The notes beneath the pieces were generated by a model, which worked only from the letters and a program-made list of their open reading frames with translations, was not told where the DNA came from and searched no databases. A program made the translations under genes and the position numbers. Shown here piece by piece: positions 19,556 through 31,299 of a stretch of DNA of 64,000 nt. Source of the DNA: Psychromonas sp. Urea-02u-13 (lineage in GTDB: Bacteria; Pseudomonadota; Gammaproteobacteria; Enterobacterales; Psychromonadaceae); NCBI RefSeq assembly GCF_002835995.1, contig NZ_PJBZ01000043.1:62001-126000 (forward strand), in the 5' to 3' direction. Position 1 is the stretch's first letter. Every line of letters begins with the position of its first letter.

Positions 19556-20089
19556 CTAGGCACTGCGCGCAAATTTAAATAATTTTTTCAGGTCTTTAAT
19601 CAAACCTTGTTTGATAAGACGATTTTCTTCTGGGTTATCAGATAAAGGGTAAGCGAGCACGATCAAACCAAAGCGATCGATTAAATAGAGGGTATTAGCT
19701 TGTAATGCATGGTGTTGCAAAGGGTAGCTTTTCCCCCCTGGCAAGGGTTGTAAACTGCCTAATAAAACTAAATCTACTTTGTCTTTATATTTGCCAAGTG
19801 CGTTAGCTGTTTGCTGTATTTGTTGCTGATTGTACAAACATTTATTTTCACACTTACCTGCGACTTGTTGTGCAATCGACCATTGTTTAGGTTCGATTAA
19901 TTGCCAATCTGTTAAGGTGATTTTTTGTGCGAGAAACTCGCCATTATTCACTTGATGTGAAGGCGACCAGTTTGTTTTTAAGAGAATAAAGGCCAATAAT
20001 AAGGGGGCAATAAAACTGAACACAAAGAGACTGATCACTTTTTTGTTATTCACATTTCCATTCACCTTTTTATTCTCCTTCTTATTCAT
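19556..20089 (-). CDS. Membrane-anchored cox-cluster protein with CxxxC (SCO/thioredoxin-like)
   Basis: 177 residues. One N-terminal membrane segment (about 17-38) precedes a periplasmic thioredoxin-like domain with Cys80-x3-Cys84 (GKCENKCLYNQQQ) and a C-terminal LYLIDRFGLIVLAY strand. CxxxC is the copper motif spacing of SCO proteins, but the usual distal histidine and CP context are not clear. A gene of this type is common between surf1 and ctaA in gammaproteobacterial oxidase operons, where it is annotated only as oxidase-associated. A role in CuA assembly or thiol reduction is inferred. The ATG at 20089 follows AGGAGAACACT and overlaps the SURF1 stop by 8 bases. Confidence 0.75.
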   Translation of the reverse strand: MNKKENKKVNGNVNNKKVISLFVFSFIAPLLLAFILLKTNWSPSHQVNNGEFLAQKITLTDWQLIEPKQWSIAQQVAGKCENKCLYNQQQIQQTANALGKYKDKVDLVLLGSLQPLPGGKSYPLQHHALQANTLYLIDRFGLIVLAYPLSDNPEENRLIKQGLIKDLKKLFKFARSA

Positions 20090-20819
20090 AGTGTTCTCCT
20101 GATTTTTTTGTCGCAGTAAAAGGTTTAACAGCAAAAAGAAAAACCAATAGCGCAGCAATACCAATCAATAACCACTGTAGTGCATAAGCAAAATGTTTCT
20201 CAGGTGGCATCACGACTGGCTTGTAATGAGGCTGTAATGAAAACCGCGCTTCACTGCTGTAGGCCATAAAATCAATGAGCTGTGTATTACTTTCTTGTTG
20301 CACTTCCTGTTGCATAAGGGCTAAATCGATATATTGAATACGTTTAGGCCATGGCTCATTATTAAGCGCTTGCGCCTGTAAATAAAATCCCGCTAACTCT
20401 CCTTGTTTTAACTGCACGTTTAAGCTGATTTTTGTTGAGGGTAATGTGACTTGTGCTTTTTGTTGACGGCTTTTAGGCGCTTTTATCCAACCTAAATTAA
20501 CCACGATAGCTTGCTTACTTTGCTCAGGGTCAAAAAGGCCGACTACATCAAAACCTACTTGTTTCTCAAAAACACGATTGTCTAAGAGCCAATATTGATC
20601 ACTTTGTAAGTGCCCGGTGAGTTGTAATTTAATACCCGTTTTATCGACATTTTCAGGTAATGATTTCAATTCAGACCAACTCATAACGCCTTTCGCTTGC
20701 ACCACACTTATATTGTCTAACCGTTGTTGTTTATCCTGCGCCCGATTAAGCTGCCAGTTGGCTAAAAACAAGCAAGTTAAAACAACCAGCAGGGTTAAAG
20801 AGGCGCTAATAATAGGCAT
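20082..20819 (-). CDS. SURF1 family cytochrome oxidase biogenesis protein
   Basis: 245 residues with the SURF1 topology: one N-terminal and one C-terminal membrane helix around a periplasmic domain. Motifs: NWQLNRAQDKQQRLD, LTGHLQSDQYWLLDNRVFEKQVGFDVV, VNLGWIKAPKSR, and HFAYALQWLLIGIAALLVFL at the end. SURF1 helps insert heme a into subunit I. The ATG at 20819 begins two bases after the ctaE stop; an in-frame start 60 bases further up would overlap ctaE. The 3' end overlaps the next gene by 8 bases. Confidence 0.92.
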   Translation of the reverse strand: MPIISASLTLLVVLTCLFLANWQLNRAQDKQQRLDNISVVQAKGVMSWSELKSLPENVDKTGIKLQLTGHLQSDQYWLLDNRVFEKQVGFDVVGLFDPEQSKQAIVVNLGWIKAPKSRQQKAQVTLPSTKISLNVQLKQGELAGFYLQAQALNNEPWPKRIQYIDLALMQQEVQQESNTQLIDFMAYSSEARFSLQPHYKPVVMPPEKHFAYALQWLLIGIAALLVFLFAVKPFTATKKSGEHYE

Positions 20820-20821
20820 CT

Positions 20822-21709
20822 TTAAAAGACATAAACTAAGAAAAATAAACATAACCACACCACATCGACAAAATGCCAATACCAGCTACCAGCTTGCAGC
20901 GCAAAATGCTGTTGGTCGTTAAAGTGTCCTCTGAGAATGCGCGCATAAACAATCACCAGCAGTATCAGTCCAAGGGTCACATGTAATCCATGAAAACCGG
21001 TTAATAAATAAAAGGTATTACCATAAACACCAGACTGTAAGGTTAACCCTAGCTCTGTATAGGCATGAATATATTCTTGTACTTGTAGTGTTAAAAAACA
21101 GCCTCCGAGTACGACGGTAAGCCCAATAAAGGTTTGTAATTTTCGACGATTATTTACTTTCATTGCATTTTCAGCAATGTGTAACGTCACGGAAGAGGTG
21201 ATTAATATAAGCGTATTGATAAGAGGCAGACCTTGCCAGCCCATCGCTTGTGTTGTGTCACCTGCGGGGGTTTTTAGTAATGGCCAAAATGATTGAAAAT
21301 CTGGCCATAAAATTTGTTGGGTCATCACATTGTTCGAAGCCCCCCCTAACCAGGGGACTGAAAGGTTACGCGTGTAAAATAAAGCACCAAAGAACACTAA
21401 AAAGAACATCACTTCAGAGAATATAAACCACAACATAGCTTGCTTAAAAGAGACATCCATCTGCGTGGAATACAAACCATTATTGGATTCAGTGATCACA
21501 TCTTTAAACCAAGAAAACAGCATGACAAATAATATAGCCAGCCCAATCACTAATAAAAACACACCGGAAACATTGCTATTATTGAGTTGCATAATGGTTA
21601 AACCACTACCAACAGCAATAAAAAACAGGGCAATCGCACCCACAATAGGCCAAGGGCTTTGCGCTGGCACATAATAGCTTTGTGGTAATTTTTTATTTTC
21701 AACGGACAT
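20822..21709 (-). CDS. ctaE: Cytochrome c oxidase subunit III
   Basis: 295 residues, seven predicted helices. Starts with SYYVPAQSPWPIVGAIALF, a common bacterial COX3 beginning. FKQAMLWFIFSEVMFFLVFFG and FHGLHVTLGLI carry the conserved Glu and His-rich motifs, and the C-terminus GSWYWHFVDVVWLCLFFLVYVF is diagnostic. It supports stability of the oxygen-reducing core and proton uptake. It lies 52 bases after ctaG and 2 bases before SURF1. Confidence 0.97.
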   Translation of the reverse strand: MSVENKKLPQSYYVPAQSPWPIVGAIALFFIAVGSGLTIMQLNNSNVSGVFLLVIGLAILFVMLFSWFKDVITESNNGLYSTQMDVSFKQAMLWFIFSEVMFFLVFFGALFYTRNLSVPWLGGASNNVMTQQILWPDFQSFWPLLKTPAGDTTQAMGWQGLPLINTLILITSSVTLHIAENAMKVNNRRKLQTFIGLTVVLGGCFLTLQVQEYIHAYTELGLTLQSGVYGNTFYLLTGFHGLHVTLGLILLVIVYARILRGHFNDQQHFALQAGSWYWHFVDVVWLCLFFLVYVF

Positions 21710-21761
21710 AAAATCCCCTATTAACTTCTTAGTAAATGATAATAATTCGGTGCGTTCATGG

Positions 21762-22280
21762 TTAGATCTTATCCGTTATATCAAACAACGTATAAGAGAG
21801 TGTCATCTCTTCAATTTCAGCGGGCAAGGCTTCATCAACATAAAACAGCAGTGTCATCTCTATCTTTTCATTCGCTTTCAGAGGTTGTTGTTCAAAACAA
21901 AAACATTGCACTTTATGCAAGTATTGCGCAGCTAACCCCGGACTTACCGAAGGCACTGCCTGAAAGACTCGGTCTTTATCACTTAGGTTGCTTGCGATGA
22001 AGCTGACCTTGTTCATTTCGCCAATATTAACGGTTAACCTTCGGCTTTCGGTGGTCACTTTAAAAGGAGCCCCTTCTTTGGCGTGGGTTAAAAAATCCAC
22101 AGCCACTTGTTGCGTATGATCAACAGACTCGCTGACTTTTGCTTTTTCCATGGACGGTTTTCCATTTAGTCCGGTTACTTGACAAAATACGTCATATAAA
22201 GGAACAAGCGCAAAAGCAAAACCAAACATCAATACAGAGGTAATAATTAAACGCTTCAGCAAAGGTCTGTGTTGGCTCAT
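21762..22280 (-). CDS. ctaG: Cytochrome c oxidase assembly protein CtaG (COX11)
   Basis: 172-residue copper chaperone anchored by one N-terminal membrane helix; delivers copper to the CuB site of subunit I. The Cu-binding CFCFEQQ motif is complete, and PLYDVFCQVTGLNGK and PVFYVD-like MTLLFYVDEALPAEIEE match the family. It overlaps ctaD by four bases (ATGA), so translation is coupled to the subunit it serves. Confidence 0.96.
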   Translation of the reverse strand: MSQHRPLLKRLIITSVLMFGFAFALVPLYDVFCQVTGLNGKPSMEKAKVSESVDHTQQVAVDFLTHAKEGAPFKVTTESRRLTVNIGEMNKVSFIASNLSDKDRVFQAVPSVSPGLAAQYLHKVQCFCFEQQPLKANEKIEMTLLFYVDEALPAEIEEMTLSYTLFDITDKI

Positions 22281-23860
22281 TTAACCTCCGGTGGTGTTGC
22301 AAAGGTATGATAAGGGGCGGGTGAGGGGACTTGCCATTCTAGCCCTTCTGCTCCATCCCATACTTTAGCGGGGACTTTCTCACCACCGCGAAAACATTGC
22401 ACCACACACCAAACAAATAACAGCTGTGATAAACCAAAGGCAAAACCGCCCAAACTAATGATCATATTAAAATCTGCAAACTGTAGTGCGTAATCGGCAA
22501 TGCGTCTTGGCATTCCCGCAAGACCAACAAAATGCATAGGAAAAAATAGAACGTTGACACTGATTAGTGATAACCAAAAATGGGTTTTCGCTAAGCGGAT
22601 ATTAAACATATGGCCCGTCCATTTTGGTAACCAAAAATAGACGGCTGCAATTATTGAGAATAGGGCGCCTGTGACTAATACATAGTGGAAATGTGCAACA
22701 ACAAAATAGGTATCGTGATATTGAAAATCAGCAGGGGTTATTGCTAGCATTAATCCTGAAAATCCGCCGATGGTGAACAGCACAATGAAGGCGATAGCAA
22801 ATAACATAGGTACTTCAAAGCTTAGTGATCCTCTCCACATGGTGGCGACCCAATTGAAGATTTTCACCCCAGTGGGGACAGAAATAAGCATAGTGCTATA
22901 CATAAAAAACAATTCAGCTGCTAATGGCATGCCGGTGGTAAACATATGGTGCGCCCACACAATAAAAGATAAAAAGGCGATAGAGACGGTCGCATACACC
23001 ATCGAATGGTAACCAAAGAGTTGTTTGCGTGAGAAAGTAGGAATAATGGTAGAGATAATACCAAAAGCGGGCAAAATCATAATGTAGACTTCAGGGTGGC
23101 CAAAGAACCAGAAGATATGCTGAAACATCACCGGATCCCCTCCGCCCATGGCATCGAAGAAACTAGTACCAAAGTATTTATCGGTTAATACCATAGTGAC
23201 TGTGCCCGCTAATACAGGCATCACTGCAATCAATAAAAAGGCGGTGATTAACCATGTCCAAACAAACATCGGCATTTTCATTAAGGTCATGCCAGGCGCG
23301 CGTAAATTAAAGATAGTCACAATGACATTAATCGCGCCCATGATGGAGCTAATCCCCATGATATGCACTGAGAAGACAAACAAGGCCGTATTGTCATTGC
23401 TGTATGTTGTTGAAAGTGGGGCGTAAAAAGTCCAACCAAAATTAGGGCCACCTCCCTCCATAAACAGTGAGCCAATTAAGATCGCAAAGGCAAAGGGCAA
23501 AATCCAAAAGCTCCAGTTATTCATGCGTGGTAACGCCATATCGGGCGCGCCAATCATCAGTGGAATCATCCAGTTTGCTAAGCCAACAAATGCGGGCATA
23601 ACCGCACCAAATACCATGATTAATCCATGAACTGTGGTCATTTGATTAAAAAAGTTCGGCTCAACGAGTTGTAGTCCGGGTTGAAATAACTCTGCGCGGA
23701 TAACCATCGCCATTGCACCACCGACAAATAACATCAATAATGAAAAGCCTAAATACAGGGTGCCGATATCTTTATGGTTGGTCGTATATAACCAGCGTTT
23801 AATACCTGAAGGCTGGTGGTGCTCCGCTGAATCATTTTGTTGGTACATTGAATCATCCAT
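22277..23860 (-). CDS. ctaD: Cytochrome c oxidase subunit I (aa3 type)
   Basis: 527 residues, twelve membrane helices. Holds heme a and the heme a3-CuB site where oxygen is reduced. Key elements: MTTVHGLIMVFGAVMPAF with the heme a ligand His, the D-channel ANWMIPLMIGAPDMALPRMN, FWFFGHPEVYIMILPAFG with the His-Tyr cross-link, WAHHMFTTGMP with the two CuB histidines, and YYVVAH-type HDTYFVVAHFHYVLV with the a3 and a ligands. All canonical for an A-type enzyme. It shares one base with the ctaC stop (TAATG), with AAAGGAACTGAATA as RBS. Confidence 0.98.
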   Translation of the reverse strand: MDDSMYQQNDSAEHHQPSGIKRWLYTTNHKDIGTLYLGFSLLMLFVGGAMAMVIRAELFQPGLQLVEPNFFNQMTTVHGLIMVFGAVMPAFVGLANWMIPLMIGAPDMALPRMNNWSFWILPFAFAILIGSLFMEGGGPNFGWTFYAPLSTTYSNDNTALFVFSVHIMGISSIMGAINVIVTIFNLRAPGMTLMKMPMFVWTWLITAFLLIAVMPVLAGTVTMVLTDKYFGTSFFDAMGGGDPVMFQHIFWFFGHPEVYIMILPAFGIISTIIPTFSRKQLFGYHSMVYATVSIAFLSFIVWAHHMFTTGMPLAAELFFMYSTMLISVPTGVKIFNWVATMWRGSLSFEVPMLFAIAFIVLFTIGGFSGLMLAITPADFQYHDTYFVVAHFHYVLVTGALFSIIAAVYFWLPKWTGHMFNIRLAKTHFWLSLISVNVLFFPMHFVGLAGMPRRIADYALQFADFNMIISLGGFAFGLSQLLFVWCVVQCFRGGEKVPAKVWDGAEGLEWQVPSPAPYHTFATPPEVK

Positions 23861-25407
23861 TATTCAGTTCCTTTAGATTGGCTATCGGATTCTGACACTT
23901 GAGTGACGTCTGATGCTTGAATAATTTCACCTGAACGTCCCCATGCATTTCGCTCGTAAGTCACAATGGCCGCAATCGTAGTAGCGGACAACTTACCTTT
24001 AAATGCTTGCATGGCTGTCATCTCTTTACCGTTTAAAACAAGGTTGATGTGTTGCGCTATTGGGCCATTGATTACCGGGCTGTCTTTTAAGGCTGGAAAG
24101 GCCCCAGGTAAACCCAGTCCACTTGCTTGATGGCACATTGCACAGTGCTCAATATAAGCTTGCTCACCGAGTTTCATTAACTGTGTTTTATCAAGGTCTA
24201 TAAGAGGGTCTTGAGGCTCTGCTGGCGTTTCATCAACGGTTGTAGGTTGTGTTTCTGCTGCTGACGTTGCACCTTTGTCATCTGCTTGAACGTCTTTCGG
24301 TTGAACGAGATCGCCTGAATTAATGCCCCATGCATTTCGTTCATAGGTAATCACTGCCGCCAGTTGTTTACTTGAAAGCTGTTTTGCAAAGGCTTGCATT
24401 GCTGTGCCTGGTTTCCCCTTCACGACAATATCAATATGTTGCTGCACATCACCTGTGGTGATTGGGCTATTTTTTAAAGAAGGAAACAAGCCTGGTAAAC
24501 CTTGCCCGCTAGGTTGATGGCAGACAGAGCAGTTAGCCTCATAAACATCTTTACCTAATGTCATCAGCTCATCCATAGTAAAACTGACATCTTTTAATGC
24601 AGCTTCCTGTTGTGCTTGCTGTGCGATTAATACCTGTTGCTCAACTAACCAAAGGTCAAATTGTTCTGGGCTGCGAACATCGACCACAATAGGCATGAAA
24701 CCATGATTTTTACCGCATAACTCAGCGCATTGGCCGCGGTATATGCCTTCAACATTAACATTGGTCCACGCTTCATTAATAAAGCCGGGCACAGCATCTT
24801 TTTTAACTGCAAAATCGGGAATCCACCAGGCGTGAATCACATCATCTGAAGTAAACAAAAAGCGTACTTTTTTACCCGTTGGGATCACTAATGGTTTATC
24901 TACTTCTAAGAGGTAGGTGTCTGTTTTTTCTTGTTGATTGGTTATTTGTGACTGAGGCGTTGAGATAATAGAGTAAAAACCGATATCTAAGGGTTTTTCT
25001 TCGTAAGTTAAGTACTGGTAGTGCCATTTCCACTGTGAACCTGTCACTTTAATGGTGAGGTCAGATTTACTTGGGTCTTCCATTTTTATTAATGTTTGCG
25101 TCGCAGGAATGGCCATGGCAATCAAGATAACCACAGGGATTGCAGTCCATAATATTTCAACTTTGGTACTTTCATGAAACTGTGCGGGTTTTGCGCCTTT
25201 ACTTTTTCGATGGTGGATGATTGACCAGAACATAACGGAGAAAACTAATAAGGCAATCACACAGCAAATAATAAAAATGGTCATGTGCAACTGATAAACA
25301 TTTTCACTAATATCAGTGACACCTTGGCGCATGTTGATCGTACTATTTGCTAGTGCAATCTCAGGTAAAACTAATGTCAAATAAGCAACAGCGCGAACAA
25401 GAGTCAT
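23860..25407 (-). CDS. ctaC: Cytochrome c oxidase subunit II fused to two cytochrome c domains
   Basis: 515 residues. A signal peptide and two membrane helices lead to the periplasmic CuA domain (GQCAELCGKNHGFMPIVV has the two Cys, His and Met ligands). Two tandem cytochrome c modules follow, with CSVCH at 293-297 and CAMCH at 422-426. The modules are near-copies (both contain TYERNAWG after an AMQAF segment) joined by an acidic, Pro/Thr-rich linker. Ordinary subunit II is about 250-300 residues; caa3 forms have one heme domain. Two heme domains suggest an extended electron entry path. It is the first gene of the operon, preceded by an FNR-like box. Confidence 0.96.
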   Translation of the reverse strand: MTLVRAVAYLTLVLPEIALANSTINMRQGVTDISENVYQLHMTIFIICCVIALLVFSVMFWSIIHHRKSKGAKPAQFHESTKVEILWTAIPVVILIAMAIPATQTLIKMEDPSKSDLTIKVTGSQWKWHYQYLTYEEKPLDIGFYSIISTPQSQITNQQEKTDTYLLEVDKPLVIPTGKKVRFLFTSDDVIHAWWIPDFAVKKDAVPGFINEAWTNVNVEGIYRGQCAELCGKNHGFMPIVVDVRSPEQFDLWLVEQQVLIAQQAQQEAALKDVSFTMDELMTLGKDVYEANCSVCHQPSGQGLPGLFPSLKNSPITTGDVQQHIDIVVKGKPGTAMQAFAKQLSSKQLAAVITYERNAWGINSGDLVQPKDVQADDKGATSAAETQPTTVDETPAEPQDPLIDLDKTQLMKLGEQAYIEHCAMCHQASGLGLPGAFPALKDSPVINGPIAQHINLVLNGKEMTAMQAFKGKLSATTIAAIVTYERNAWGRSGEIIQASDVTQVSESDSQSKGTE

Positions 25408-25495
25408 CCCTTTCTCCTCTGATGTTTCATTATAAAATGGCTTAATTTGTATCTATTAAACAATCTATTGAATGATTATTTTGATGATCAATAAA

Positions 25496-25509
25496 CTGAT
25501 TTAAATCAA
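25496..25509 (-). promoter_or_regulatory. FNR-like binding site upstream of ctaC
   Basis: CTGAT-TTAA-ATCAA matches the FNR consensus TTGATnnnnATCAA at 9 of 10 defined bases, about 90 bases before the ctaC start. Anaerobic repression of an aerobic oxidase by FNR/EtrA is known in related bacteria, so the position is sensible. The rest of the gap 25408-25711 shows no gene. Confidence 0.5.
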
Positions 25510-25711
25510 GTGACGGATAAACAAATAGTCAACGAACGAATAATGTGCAAGTTTTGAACGATTTAAAGCTGAGTAGTTGCTGTTGATCACCAAATTTTGA
25601 AAGATAATAAAATCAAATTAGCTTAATGGGATTTATTGCTCTAACTAGGATATATTTCTATAGAGACTGCTAAAGTTACCTGTGATTTAAAATGTTAAGG
25701 AAGAGGGAAAT

Positions 25712-26248
25712 ACGGTTAAGCAGCAAGGTTTTACCTTGATTGAATTAGTGATTGTCATTGTTATTCTTGGTATTTTAAGTACGGTCGCTCTGCCCAAGTT
25801 TGTGAACTTAAGTCGTGATGCACGTATTGCGACATTAGAAGTTATTAAAGGTGCAATGGCATCGACATCGTTGCTCGTTGAAATGAAAGCTAAAATCGAA
25901 GGTGTGGAAAATGGAGGTATTAAACTTAACGGACAAACAGTATTAGTCAACAATGCTTATATTACCGGCCATTGGAATAACGCTTGGCGCCATGCGCTCG
26001 ATATAGGTAAAGATATTGGTTTTACTCGTACTAACGCCACCTGCACGCTGAATGATATTTGTGGTGTGGGAAATCAGCGTAACCACTCAGGATTACCTAG
26101 TAGTATTGTGCCTTCTCCTGCCATTGCACGGGGATTAGTTATGTTTTGGCTTGAAGGTACAAAACTAGACGATTTATGTTATGCCTTTTATTACAATCCA
26201 TCCGATGGAAATTCACCAACAGTGGGTGTGGTCGATGAGGGCTGTTAG
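25712..26248 (+). CDS. Type IV prepilin (MSHA-pilin-like) with ACG in place of the start codon
   Basis: Reads (ACG)VKQQ-G-FTLIELVIVIVILGIL, a textbook class IVa leader, cleavage after Gly, Glu5 and a hydrophobic helix, continuing PKFVNLSRDARIATLE as in MshA-type pilins. The mature part has a C-terminal cysteine pair (DLCYAF...DEGC) and another pair (ATCTLNDICG). AAGGAAGAGGG is placed 4 bases before ACG 25712-25714. No ATG, GTG or TTG lies in frame before the leader; the first is TTG 25736, which would delete the cleavage site. So either ACG initiates weakly or a T-to-C change has silenced the gene. The body (178 residues) is otherwise intact. It stands alone, with no pilus genes beside it. 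Confidence 0.75.
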   Translation, partial: TVKQQGFTLIELVIVIVILGILSTVALPKFVNLSRDARIATLEVIKGAMASTSLLVEMKAKIEGVENGGIKLNGQTVLVNNAYITGHWNNAWRHALDIGKDIGFTRTNATCTLNDICGVGNQRNHSGLPSSIVPSPAIARGLVMFWLEGTKLDDLCYAFYYNPSDGNSPTVGVVDEGC

Positions 26249-26275
26249 CCAATATTAATGGCTCGTTTAGAAACA

Positions 26276-26303
26276 AAAAAGGAGAGCCGAAGCTCTCCTT
26301 TTT
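26276..26303. terminator. Bidirectional terminator between pilin and his operon
   Basis: AAAAAGGAGAGC-CGAA-GCTCTCCTTTTT, a 12-base perfect stem with a GNRA-like loop and poly-T on both strands. It ends the his operon (-) and the pilin gene (+). Confidence 0.93.
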
Positions 26304-26319
26304 GATATAAGAAACGTGA

Positions 26320-26954
26320 TTATTTGCTGTGACGTTCTTGTAATTTTGCTGCAATATCAGAAAGTTGTAGACCTTCATTTTGCAATAAAACTGTTAAGTG
26401 ATATAGCAAATCAGCACTTTCACAAGTTAACTCATCCATGTCTTTAGCCATCGCAGCTAGTGCTACTTCAACACCTTCTTCACCGACTTTCTGTGCAATA
26501 CGTTTTGTACCACGTGCGTATAAAGAGGCAGTGTAGCTGCTTTCTGGGTCAGCACCTTTACGGCTAGCAATCACTTGCTCAAGGTCTGCAATGAAGCTTA
26601 ACGCAGGCTGTAATTCGCCTTTAAAACAAGTTTCAGTGCCAAGATGACAAGTTGGACCCACTGGCTCAACAATCGCTAATAACGTGTCGTTATCGCAATC
26701 AGAGCTAATTTCTAATACGTTTAAGAAATTACCAGACTCTTCGCCTTTACACCATAAACGCTGTTTTGTGCGGCTAAAGAAAGTCATTTTTCCAGATTCA
26801 AGTGTTGCTGCTAATGATGCTTCATTAACGTAACCTAGCATGAGTACTTTACCTGATGTGCGGTTTTGCACTACGACTGGCATTAGGTTATCAACTTTTG
26901 CCCAATCAAGTGATGCTAGTTGTTCTTCGTTCATTAAGCTCGCTTTTGTTAAAC

Positions 26955-26958
<4 letters not shown>
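26320..26958 (-). CDS. hisIE: Bifunctional phosphoribosyl-AMP cyclohydrolase / phosphoribosyl-ATP pyrophosphatase
   Basis: 212 residues performing steps 2 and 3 of histidine synthesis. The N-terminal HisI half has [35 protein letters not shown] and [12 protein letters not shown] with the zinc cysteines; the C-terminal HisE half begins near [13 protein letters not shown] and contains [13 protein letters not shown]. The fused form is the enterobacterial arrangement. It overlaps hisF by four bases (ATGA). It is the last gene of the operon and is followed by the shared terminator. Confidence 0.97.
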
Positions 26959-29044
<2,086 letters not shown>

Positions 29045-29048
<4 letters not shown>

Positions 29049-30118
29049 AAAACACCTTTACTTGAAGGCAGGTCTGTCCCGATAATGGTGACGCTTTGGC
29101 GTAAAGTACGACCGAATGTTTTAAACAAACCTTCAACCATGTGATGTGCATTACCGTTTTCAACTTCTAAATGCAGTGTTGCACGCATCGCTTGTGCTAA
29201 AGAGTAGAAGAAATGCTCAACCATCTCAGTCGACATTGTACCGACTAATTCACGTGGAAAATTTGCTTTGAATTTAAGGAAAGGGCGACCTGATAAATCA
29301 AGTGTACAGCTGGCTTTTGTTTCATCCATTGGAAGCACAAATCCAAAACGGCCAATACCACGTTTATCACCTAATGCGATGTTTAACGCTTCACCTAATG
29401 CAAGGGCTGTATCTTCAACGCTGTGGTGATCATCAATGTGTAAATCACCCTTAACATCAACATTCATGTGGAAACCGCCGTGTGTAGCGATTTGATCCAG
29501 CATATGGTCAAAGAACCCCATGCCTGTATTAATCACGTTTTCACCGGTGGTGTCTAAATCAACAAATACGTTAATGTCAGTTTCTTTTGTCGTACGTGTG
29601 ACAGATGCTACACGGCCTCGCTTGGTCGTTAACTGTTTAACAATCTCTTTCCAGCCTAGTGTTTCTTTGTTGTAAAGAAGGCCGGTAATTGCCATGTTGT
29701 CAGCAAGACCAATATCCGTATGACGATCGCCAATCACGTAAGAGTTTTTATGGTCGATACGGCCAGACTGTAAGTATTCTTTAACCATACCTAAGTGTGG
29801 CTTACGACATGCACAGTTATCTTCAGTAAAATGCGGGCAAAGCAGTGTTGCTTCAAAATTAACACCTTGAGAAGCGAAGATTTCCATCATTTTATTCTGT
29901 GGAATATCAAAGTCACTTTGTGGGTAGCTTTCAGTCCCTAAACCATCTTGGTTAGACACAATTACAAGAATAAAACCCGCATCTTGTAACGCTAATAGGC
30001 TTGGAATGACGTAAGGTTCGAAAACTAGTTTCTCTAAGCTATCTACTTGCTTATCACTAATAGGCTCATCAATTAATGTACCGTCACGATCGATAAAAAG
30101 AAATTTTTGTTGGCTCAT
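29045..30118 (-). CDS. hisB: Bifunctional histidinol-phosphatase / IGP dehydratase
   Basis: 357 residues. The HAD-type phosphatase domain (about 1-165) has [12 protein letters not shown], a zinc loop with [14 protein letters not shown] and [10 protein letters not shown]. The dehydratase domain contains [33 protein letters not shown] and the mirrored [13 protein letters not shown] metal-binding motifs. The fusion is the enterobacterial type. It carries out steps 6 and 8 of the pathway. It starts 10 bases after hisC ends. Confidence 0.98.
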
Positions 30119-30128
30119 TTTTTGTTTC

Positions 30129-31229
30129 CTACAGTGAGTTTAATATTTTGAGTGTTACTTGCATCTCATCGATATTGCCGATAGTGATACGAATACAGTT
30201 TTCTAAGCGATCTTTACTCGCGAAATCGCGCATAATAACGCCATTCTCAGAGAATGCTTGCCACACTTTTTTAGCGTCAGTGAAGCGCACTAATACAAAA
30301 TTACCGGTTGCTGGGAATAGCTCGGTGACACAATCTAGTTGTTGTAACGAATTAGCTAATACCATGCGATTATTATTCAAAATGGCAACACGTTCACGCA
30401 TCACTTCTAAGCCTTGTATAGAGAGGGCTTGTGTTGCAATTTGTGCGACAGGATCAGGCACTGGGTAGGGCGCAATCACTTTACTCATCATTTCGATAAC
30501 ACTTGCTTGTGCAAGGGTAAAGCCACATCGGATAGAAGCTAATGCAAAGGCTTTAGACAGAGTACGTGTGATAACCAGGTTTTCATGGTTGTTGATAAGG
30601 TCTGCTTGGCTAAGCGTTGGGCAAAATTCGATATACGCTTCATCGGCAACAATCAGTGCTTTACCCTTTGCTGCGTGTAATAAATCGACCAATTTTGCTT
30701 TGTCGAGCATATTACCCGTTGGGTTATTAGGCGCGCATAAAAACACAATTTTAACTTGGCTATTAGGTGCATTGACAGCTTGCTCAACCGCAACATAATC
30801 AACATCAAAATGAGTATCTAAAGCCACTTGGTCAACTTGGACCCCACAGGTTTCTGCACTAATTGCATACATACCGTAAGTCGGTGGACAGATTAAAATA
30901 CTGTCGCCACTTGTTGATGCAGACGCGGGCTCACAAAAAGTACGAATTAAAATTTCAATACTTTCATCGGCGCCACGACTGGTGAGCACTTGCTCAGGTG
31001 AAATAGATGCGCCATTAATTGAAGCGTAATCTGCGTAGGCTTGTATTAACGTTGGAGGCTGAAATTCTGGGTAACGATTTAGGTTACTCGAGTCTAGTTG
31101 GTATTCACTACAATCAGGTGCTTCATTGGCATTTAACCAAACATCACCTTTACCGCCAATACGACGCGCTGAAAGGTAAGGTGTTAATGCTTGCACGGTG
31201 CCACGGGCGAGGTGTTTTATATCACTCAT
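30129..31229 (-). CDS. hisC: Histidinol-phosphate aminotransferase
   Basis: 366-residue PLP enzyme, fold type I, step 7. The PLP lysine lies in [15 protein letters not shown], with [12 protein letters not shown] and ADEAYIEF upstream. [18 protein letters not shown] is the family substrate loop. Unlike in E. coli, where hisD and hisC touch, a 100-base gap with a small palindrome precedes it. The start is an ATG with AGGGAAGATTTAATAG ahead. Confidence 0.98.
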   Translation of the reverse strand: MSDIKHLARGTVQALTPYLSARRIGGKGDVWLNANEAPDCSEYQLDSSNLNRYPEFQPPTLIQAYADYASINGASISPEQVLTSRGADESIEILIRTFCEPASASTSGDSILICPPTYGMYAISAETCGVQVDQVALDTHFDVDYVAVEQAVNAPNSQVKIVFLCAPNNPTGNMLDKAKLVDLLHAAKGKALIVADEAYIEFCPTLSQADLINNHENLVITRTLSKAFALASIRCGFTLAQASVIEMMSKVIAPYPVPDPVAQIATQALSIQGLEVMRERVAILNNNRMVLANSLQQLDCVTELFPATGNFVLVRFTDAKKVWQAFSENGVIMRDFASKDRLENCIRITIGNIDEMQVTLKILNSL

Positions 31230-31299
31230 CTATTAAATCTTCCCTAACTAACAAATTTTGAAATGATAACCGCTACATCGATTTAGTGTATCGGTTAGA

